DNA of 64,000 bases from Rhyacophila brunnea. Lineage: Eukaryota > Arthropoda > Insecta > Trichoptera > Rhyacophilidae. The notes under the pieces are model-generated. The model searched no databases, was not told the DNA's origin, and saw nothing but the letters and a program-made list of their open reading frames with translations. Position 1 is the stretch's first letter. Each line of letters begins with the position of its first letter. Both the position numbers and the translations under genes were made by a program. Of the stretch, positions 58,556 to 64,000 are shown piece after piece. The stretch is from NCBI GenBank assembly GCA_022495005.1, contig JAGYXB010001048.1:124001-188000 (forward strand), in the 5' to 3' direction.

Positions 58556-58870
58556 GGGACAACTGGACGCCAAGACAATTGGACGCCGCACTGTTGTAGG
58601 CACATATACAGAACGTAGACGAGGAATTTTAATCAGTTTCTATCTAATACTTAGTAGTTTTAATTCATTTCACTCTTAACATAATTTTTTTTTATTGCGG
58701 ATTGAGAATTACCATACCTAAAGCTTTATATAGAAATAAAAAAACTTTTTTAGTTGGAACTTGAACATATGCACGATTAAATATATATTTTTTAAAGTAC
58801 CCATAAGTACCTAACGTCTATTTATTTTCGATTTGCGTGGCGTCCAGTTGTCTCTGCGCCAAATCGTCCT
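58556..58870. mobile_element. MITE with duplicated GACAAYTGGACGCC motif in its ends
   Basis: Left end GGGACAACTGGACGCC followed by AAGACAATTGGACGCCGC. Right end reversed AGGACGATTTGGCGC followed by AGAGACAACTGGACGCCACG. Each terminus therefore carries two tandem versions of one motif, and the two ends are inverted. The centre is AT-rich with no coding frame. No target duplication is obvious, so the superfamily is not assigned. Confidence 0.72.
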
Positions 58871-59551
58871 AGACCAATGACATTAATATGGACGAAGCAT
58901 CTAGAAAATAAAATGACACTCACTTTGTGTCGGGTCTGCCGGATGGCGAAATTCATATTTTAATATCGGTATCCTACGCTCAAATGAACATTCTGCTTGC
59001 AAGCGGTCTGGCGACACCGCTGGGTCTGCCCATACAAAATTTCTGACTGTCGGGTTTCGACTCCGCCGTTATTATTGTGTTACAAAATGCCAATGTGCCT
59101 AGTTAAAAATTGTAAAAAAATCTACTAAACACTCCAAGAAAGATGGGATATCACTTTTCATGTGTTAGTATTATTTATTATTTATAAAATGCCATTTTAA
59201 GATAATGTTTATTCAATGCAATTGAATGACAGAAACCATTGGACAGTCGCCTGTGATGCGCTGTCTAATCTCCGAGAAGTCGTAAGTAACCGAGAATCTG
59301 TTTCTAACGCAATGAGTCATGACACTAATACGCCATTACAATAAAGGTTATATTACTATAAATTCTCGAAGCTTGTATCGCATAATGGAAACGGATACGT
59401 CATATGGTCACGTGACATCTACCTATACATCTGTGAATGACTTTCATGCACAATTTCTCGTGCGCGCCGGGTATGAAGTGAGTCGTCCATTTAATATGTC
59501 ACTGTCCTAGACCCATAATATTATGTTTCTGTGAGAAAAATTAAAACATTT
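58871..59551. other. spacer
   Basis: Mixed composition at 58930-59060, otherwise AT-rich. No gene recognised. Confidence 0.3.
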
Positions 59552-59697
59552 CATCATCATCATCGGCCTGAATCTATCCACTGCTGGATGAAGGCCTCTT
59601 CAAGCTGCTTCTACTTCTCTCGGTACTGTGCATTGCGTTGCCACGTACTTTCGCTTGTCGCCATGATTTATCCTCCATCATCCAGCAGCGGTGTTAC
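59552..59697 (-). mobile_element. RTE-like LINE 3' end with CATCATC tail
   Basis: Plus-strand CATCATCATCATCGGCCTGA, then TCTATCCACTGCTGGATGAA and GCGTTGCCACGTACTTTCG. It is colinear with the reverse-oriented 16.2-kb copy and the reverse complement of the 48.9-kb end. Encodes the GSTW...AFIQQWIDSG region with damage. 5'-truncated. Confidence 0.7.
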
Positions 59698-59812
59698 AAG
59701 AGCGATATACGCACTGCATGTCTCATATGTCATTGAAGCGTATGGAGTGGTCTGGCCCTGTGCTTGCAGGGGGGTGACAGTGGACATAAATGGTATTTTG
59801 TGTTGTTAAAAC

Positions 59813-60035
59813 CAGAGCGTTGGAGCGGAGGAGGAGGACAGAGTACTGGAGCAATGGGATTTTACCCGGAGCAGGAGCGGAGCCGGAGCACCGAAAATTT
59901 GTAGTGCTCCACTGCTCCGGATGTTTTTCTTATTATTAAATTTTCGTCCTAAAATCCAATGACAATAGTATATTTTGACACTATGCAACACTGCAATTAT
60001 TTGAAATATGGCAACACTATTTTGCGACTATTTTG
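59813..60035 (+). mobile_element. hAT-like family H3, truncated copy
   Basis: Starts CAGAGCGTTGGAGCGGAGG and continues GGAGCACCGAAAATTTGTAG, TGCTCCACTGCTCCGGATG and AAATTTTCGTCCTAAAATCC. It is colinear with the reverse complement of the right half of the 62.6-kb element, through the TATGCAACACTG..ATATGGCAACACT region. It is cut off before a second terminus, next to the LINE at 60086. Confidence 0.65.
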
Positions 60036-60085
60036 CACGATATTATTTACTGAACATTTTCAAATTCAAATTAAAAAATCAAATT

Positions 60086-60430
60086 TACTTATTTGTTTAT
60101 TTTATATATAGTGAACTTTATACATTATAATTTTAAGACGTTCACAAAAATGAAATTTAAAAACAATAGTATATAAAAAACTAGAATACCTATGCAGAAT
60201 TAGAAATACAGTGGAAAGAGGAAATACAAAAATTATAAAGTAGATAGCTACAAGTAAGTACACCCAATGAGCTAAGCAGACCCTATTTTAGGATTTTATA
60301 AAATAACGCCCACCTATACACACCCTCACGTAGGTGAAATATGTCAACATCCGAAGCGATTTGGTTGAACTGAGTTATTGCACCCCCAATTGGCATTACC
60401 AATTTTCTGAGATCTGATAGTGATCTGTAG
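60086..60430 (-). mobile_element. non-LTR retrotransposon 3' end, type S copy 3
   Basis: Tail-side ACTTATTTGTTTATTTTATA, then TTTAAGACGTTCACAAAAAT, then GCAGACCCTATTTTAGGA and CCCAATTGGCATTACC. It is uninterrupted at the point where the 36.4-kb copy carries its insertion (about 60361-60372), so it serves as the empty-site reference. Confidence 0.6.
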
Positions 60431-61514
60431 ATAAGTATCTTATGAAATGTAATTTCGACTATTCGTAGTTGCCAGAATTACCACCTTTTATTTAAAGCGT
60501 CGCTGTTTTCAATCCCGTTTCTAGATTAAATTCAAAAGTAGTTTTTTTGCAATAATAGTTTCGGTATAGATGATTATAATTACTCAAAGCCCAAAGTTAC
60601 GCAAAGCCCAAAGGCTAACAAGCATTCCTCTTAAAAAGGTTCATTTAGAAATGAGACTGTCAAGACCTTCACCTTATCGTAGTCAATAAGAATAAAAAAT
60701 AAAGGTAAATATAGGTAGGTACCTATCTATTTAATATACTGAACAAACGGGTAATGTAAAAAAAATCTTATTTCATTTTGTAGTTAATATTTTAATATTA
60801 GATCTTCACGACTCTTCGTAGTAAACCAAGATGCTTATTGAATAAATTCAACCACCTTTTCATAAAGCATGACCTCGATTATTACAAAGCGAAAAGGGCG
60901 TAAATGTAAATTCAATTTGCTTCATTTTAACCGCAGGTTTCAATCACTTATATCACCAATGGCGAGATATATTTCATATGCAAGTAAGTGTAACACTTTG
61001 TGTTATAAAATTTATCAATGTATTATTATTATCGGAATGATGTGGTGGTAAACTCAGGCCCGTATGCGTTAAATGTGCAGTGCACGAGGGCGGCGGAACT
61101 TAGAGGGTGGTTCTTTTCACTGACAATTAAACACTGCTTACAACTTAAAACATAGTAAAGAATCATAAAAAATCTCTAGCCCTAGCCTATAAGTATTACA
61201 TAGGTATTATTTCTTTATATATTTCAAAGTGTTTTTAAGAATATCGGTCTCATTTATCAATCATCAAGAAAAAATGTTAAAAATGTTTAATATCTTGCTA
61301 AACCAAATATTTTTTTTAAATTGGGAGCGTGGCTTTTTGGGATTCCGCACAAGGACGGCTTAATAACTTGAGGTGGGTAAAGAATACATGATACAGGTAC
61401 ATTTAATAGCAAACATGTATTTAGGACAGAACGAGACAGTTATTATTACTTACTTTATATATTTTTTTGTAAATGATTTACCTGCCTACCTATAAATTTA
61501 TTTATCTAACTTGA
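60431..61514. other. AT-rich spacer
   Basis: A possible hAT-like end (CAGGCCCGTATGCGTTAAAT) starts near 61056. No partner is certain. No gene recognised. Confidence 0.3.
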
Positions 61515-61562
61515 ACAGGTCTTCATCCAGCAGGGTATTGAAAAACGGTGGTGATGGTATTA
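61515..61562 (+). mobile_element. very short LINE 3' fragment
   Basis: GGTCTTCATCCAGCAGGGTA followed by GGTGGTGATGG resembles the last 45 bp of the AFIQQW-type LINE. Confidence 0.4.
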
Positions 61563-61711
61563 AAAAAAACATAAAAAAAACAACTGTTATTTTTAATAGC
61601 ATGTATTTTCACTAGTATCTCATTAAAAAAAAACATAGCTTACAATCGAAATAGCTATCGCCAAATCAACTTGATTTTTTAAATAAAATTCTATGAAGTA
61701 AATCCTTTCTC

Positions 61712-62040
61712 AATTCTTCTTCTTTCTTCTTTCACCCTGTCACGCTCCAGCATTGGGGCATAGGGCAAGCACAAGTTTGAGCCACTTTCCTCTGTCCATC
61801 GCCAACTCTCCCGCCTCTCGCCATGTCACACCTGCAGCGCGTAGATCATTTTTGATGCACCGCTGCAGGGCGAGGGAACGGCGACGGAACCCTTGAGACC
61901 GTACCACAGGGGTACGAAATATCGCACACTGGCGGCATCCGGAACACATGTCCCAGCTAGTAGTTTAGTAAGATGCCATGTCTCACAGCCATACAAGAGC
62001 ACATGTAGCTCGCACGCGTTGAACAAACATCATTTGATCC
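61712..62040 (-). mobile_element. LINE C-terminus around the YGCETW motif, frameshifted
   Basis: Minus strand: FNACELHVLLYGCETWHLTK. In a second frame, LALQRCIKNDLRAAGVTWRE then AGELAMDRGKWLKLVLALCP. LYGCETW is a hallmark of the segment just after the polymerase domain, and DL(R)AAG.TW.EA.E.A.DR..W..LV.ALCP is the C-terminal end of RTE-like insect LINEs. The intervening linker is too short and the frame changes, so an internal deletion is likely. Confidence 0.78.
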
Positions 62041-62577
62041 TCACATAATACAACCTTAACCTCCATTCGAATCAATCTCTTTTTCCTAATTAATTATTAT
62101 AATTATTGAATATTACTCGTGTGTTTACGTCAGTGTTTGTTTTATTTTGTATTATGACGGTCCTGTTGTAAATAGATTTCCACGATGTCGAATACGTCAT
62201 ATTATTTATTGTGTTTGTATTATTTATAAAGAACAATGATAATAAATACACGGACGAATAAAATGAGTGCTGATACATTGGAAAGCGACGCTGCAAGAGC
62301 GCATCATCTTTTTATACGAATGCATTCTGAATGTCATCTGGTCATTTCATACTTTATTTATATGACACCTCGCACTGCGGCCGAGACGACTGTATTGCCA
62401 ATAAATCCTTTAAATATTACGAATATATTTTTTTTATAAAATGTACTTGGAACAGTTTGTGCTCAATGCGAAAATCAATTTAGGTGCAACAATTTGTTCA
62501 AATATTATTTACAAAAGATGAGTGATTTTATTGGTCGAAATTTATATGTGATTTTGCACATACCGAAGAATATAAAC
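62041..62577. other. AT-rich spacer
   Basis: A plus frame at 62236-62439 has mixed composition but no recognisable domain. No gene supported. Confidence 0.3.
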
Positions 62578-63011
62578 CTGAGGGTTGGAGCGGACTCTTT
62601 TTTGAGTTGCTTCGCTCCAGCTCCGCTCCAGGGTATATTCCGAGGTATTAAAATATAAATATACAAATATTTAAAAAAAATAAAGAAATAATTAGTTTTG
62701 AAATAAGATATAATATATTCGTCCTTTTCGTCATTAATTATTGTATTTAACAAAATTTTCCGGAAGCAAATCGTCTCATTGGCTATCTGCCTCTTCTGTC
62801 AAAAAAGCGAGGTTATTTATCACTCGGCAGTGTTGCCGTACTTAAAATAATTACATTGTTGCAAAGTATCAAATATAATATTTTCATTGGATTTTAAGAC
62901 GAAAATTTAATAATAAGAAAAACATCCGGAGCAGTGGAGCACTACAAATTTTTGGTGCTCCAAGTAAAACCCGATTGCTCCACTGCCCCAAGCTTCTGTT
63001 CCGACGCTCTG
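62578..63011 (-). mobile_element. hAT-like family H3, two-ended copy
   Basis: 434 bp. The left terminus CTGAGGGTTGGAGCGGACTC and the reversed right terminus CAGAGCGTCGGAACAGAAG are related to the CAGAGCGTTGGAGC start of the 59.8-kb copy. Flanks AATATAAAC and AATTATAAAC form a near-duplication with one inserted base. GGAGC/GCTCC motifs recur near both ends. No transposase. Confidence 0.65.
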
Positions 63012-64000
63012 AATTATAAACTAGTACTTCGACTCAGTAGATTGAAGGGATCACCCACAGAAAGGTAAAATAGAGTTCCCTGGGATCACCCATGATCAAT
63101 TTGTAAAAAGTTTGGCTCAGCATGAGAATTACCTAAGTAGGTATTTCCGCTGCAGGGAACAAAGCACCTACCAAATACATTAAAACAACGTTAAAGCGTC
63201 CTATTAATATTTTTTGAAGATTTTTAGATTGTTTGGCGGACCGATAGATGGAGTGACAAGTACACTCACCCGGGCAGTGACAGTAGGTCTACGTTTTTCT
63301 AGGATATTTTTATACTTAAGTAATATGTTTTCTGAGATCTTTCAAAATTATATATTTTCTACGTTTACAGAGGAAAGGATGTAGAAACACAGAACATTCG
63401 TTGTTATACTGTAATGAAATAATTGACCCACTGCTATATTTTTAATTTTCCAAAAACAATTTAATAAAAAAAACAAATGAAATAAGTATATAAATTCTGT
63501 AAAGATGTTAAAATAATAATATTATGGTGATGGAAGATGATTTTTGCCGAATAGATAATAAAAATTGTGCATTTTATGCATCCTGTCATTCATTACATAC
63601 CTGTCATAAATGTGGTCGAATAAAAAATGCAATACATTTTTTTCAAATCATTAAATAATAAACTTTATAATATATTCCCATGTATATTTTTATCAATGTC
63701 CATAAATTGTCTCTAGACTATCTGGCTTACTTAATAGATTCGTTAGCAGGATTTCCACACCGATAGTACAACACTTAGATTTATGTCATAATTATTGTAC
63801 TTACCTAACTCTTGACAGAAGTGATTATTTTAATTAATTTATAGCCGATTGTAAGGATTTATGTTATCGTTTTTTAAACATTATATAAATCCATTTTGAA
63901 GTCAGTATATTTTATCCATTTTGTAACCGAATCTTCTTCGTCGTGTCGGGTCTTCAATAGCTACAATATGGCACTCCAAAAGTTGGCGAAAGCAATACCA
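63012..64000. other. AT-rich stretch to window end
   Basis: No gene or repeat recognised. The final 100 bp are slightly less AT-rich, with no clear coding frame. Confidence 0.35.

Noticed and set aside
1..64000. CRISPR arrays, operons, prophage or integron structures
   Set aside because: No regularly spaced repeats, no ribosome-binding-site/ORF chains and no integrase. All recognisable coding fragments belong to eukaryotic transposable elements.

Overview
This is eukaryotic, very AT-rich, gene-poor DNA, most likely from an arthropod and probably an insect. The basis is the repeat content: RTE-like and other non-LTR retrotransposon 3' ends, hAT, Tigger-type, Harbinger-like and palindromic miniature elements, and a tRNA-headed SINE. 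Short sequences close to GTAGGTACCTAC also recur throughout. I cannot choose confidently between orders (Hemiptera and Lepidoptera are both plausible). No operon, ribosome binding site, CRISPR array or prokaryotic gene is visible, and no intact protein-coding gene could be supported. Most short reading frames are chance openings.

Layout. 1-10 kb: AT-rich DNA with LINE 3' scraps (edge, 5.1 kb, 6.1 kb), one copy of a 0.3-kb dispersed repeat, and two related hAT-type elements (6.4 and 9.3 kb). 10-18 kb: the densest repeat cluster. It holds a TTAA-bounded repeat interrupted by a hAT element with a perfect 8-bp target duplication, long hairpins at 12.4 and 17.8 kb plus a half-copy, LINE remains, a SINE, and a GC-rich 0.4-kb block between 14-bp direct repeats. 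18.6-19.9 kb: a decayed Tigger/pogo-like transposon with a broken transposase on the minus strand. 20-31 kb: LINE copies of two related types, a second hAT element with a perfect 8-bp duplication (22.6 kb), and long featureless DNA with a few GC-richer islands. 31-45 kb: an inverted-repeat element, a 101-bp tandem duplication, a 68-bp direct duplication, a LINE copy split by another element (36.4-37.2 kb), a Harbinger-like element, a near-perfect palindrome and a degraded LINE. 45-64 kb: SINE copies with different heads, more LINE C-termini, a Tigger MITE, an unexplained pair of open frames (54.6-55.3 kb), a MITE whose termini repeat one motif, and a hAT-like pair at 59.8 and 62.6 kb.

Overall this is intergenic or intronic DNA shaped by layered insertions, several of which can be ordered in time because one interrupts another. 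A few GC-richer unique islands (10.3, 23.4, 27.6 and 58.1 kb) are candidates for regulatory DNA, on composition alone. I found no convincing new multi-gene system. The best leads are the nested insertions, the paired hairpin families, the GC-rich block at 15.4 kb and the open frames at 54.6-55.3 kb.
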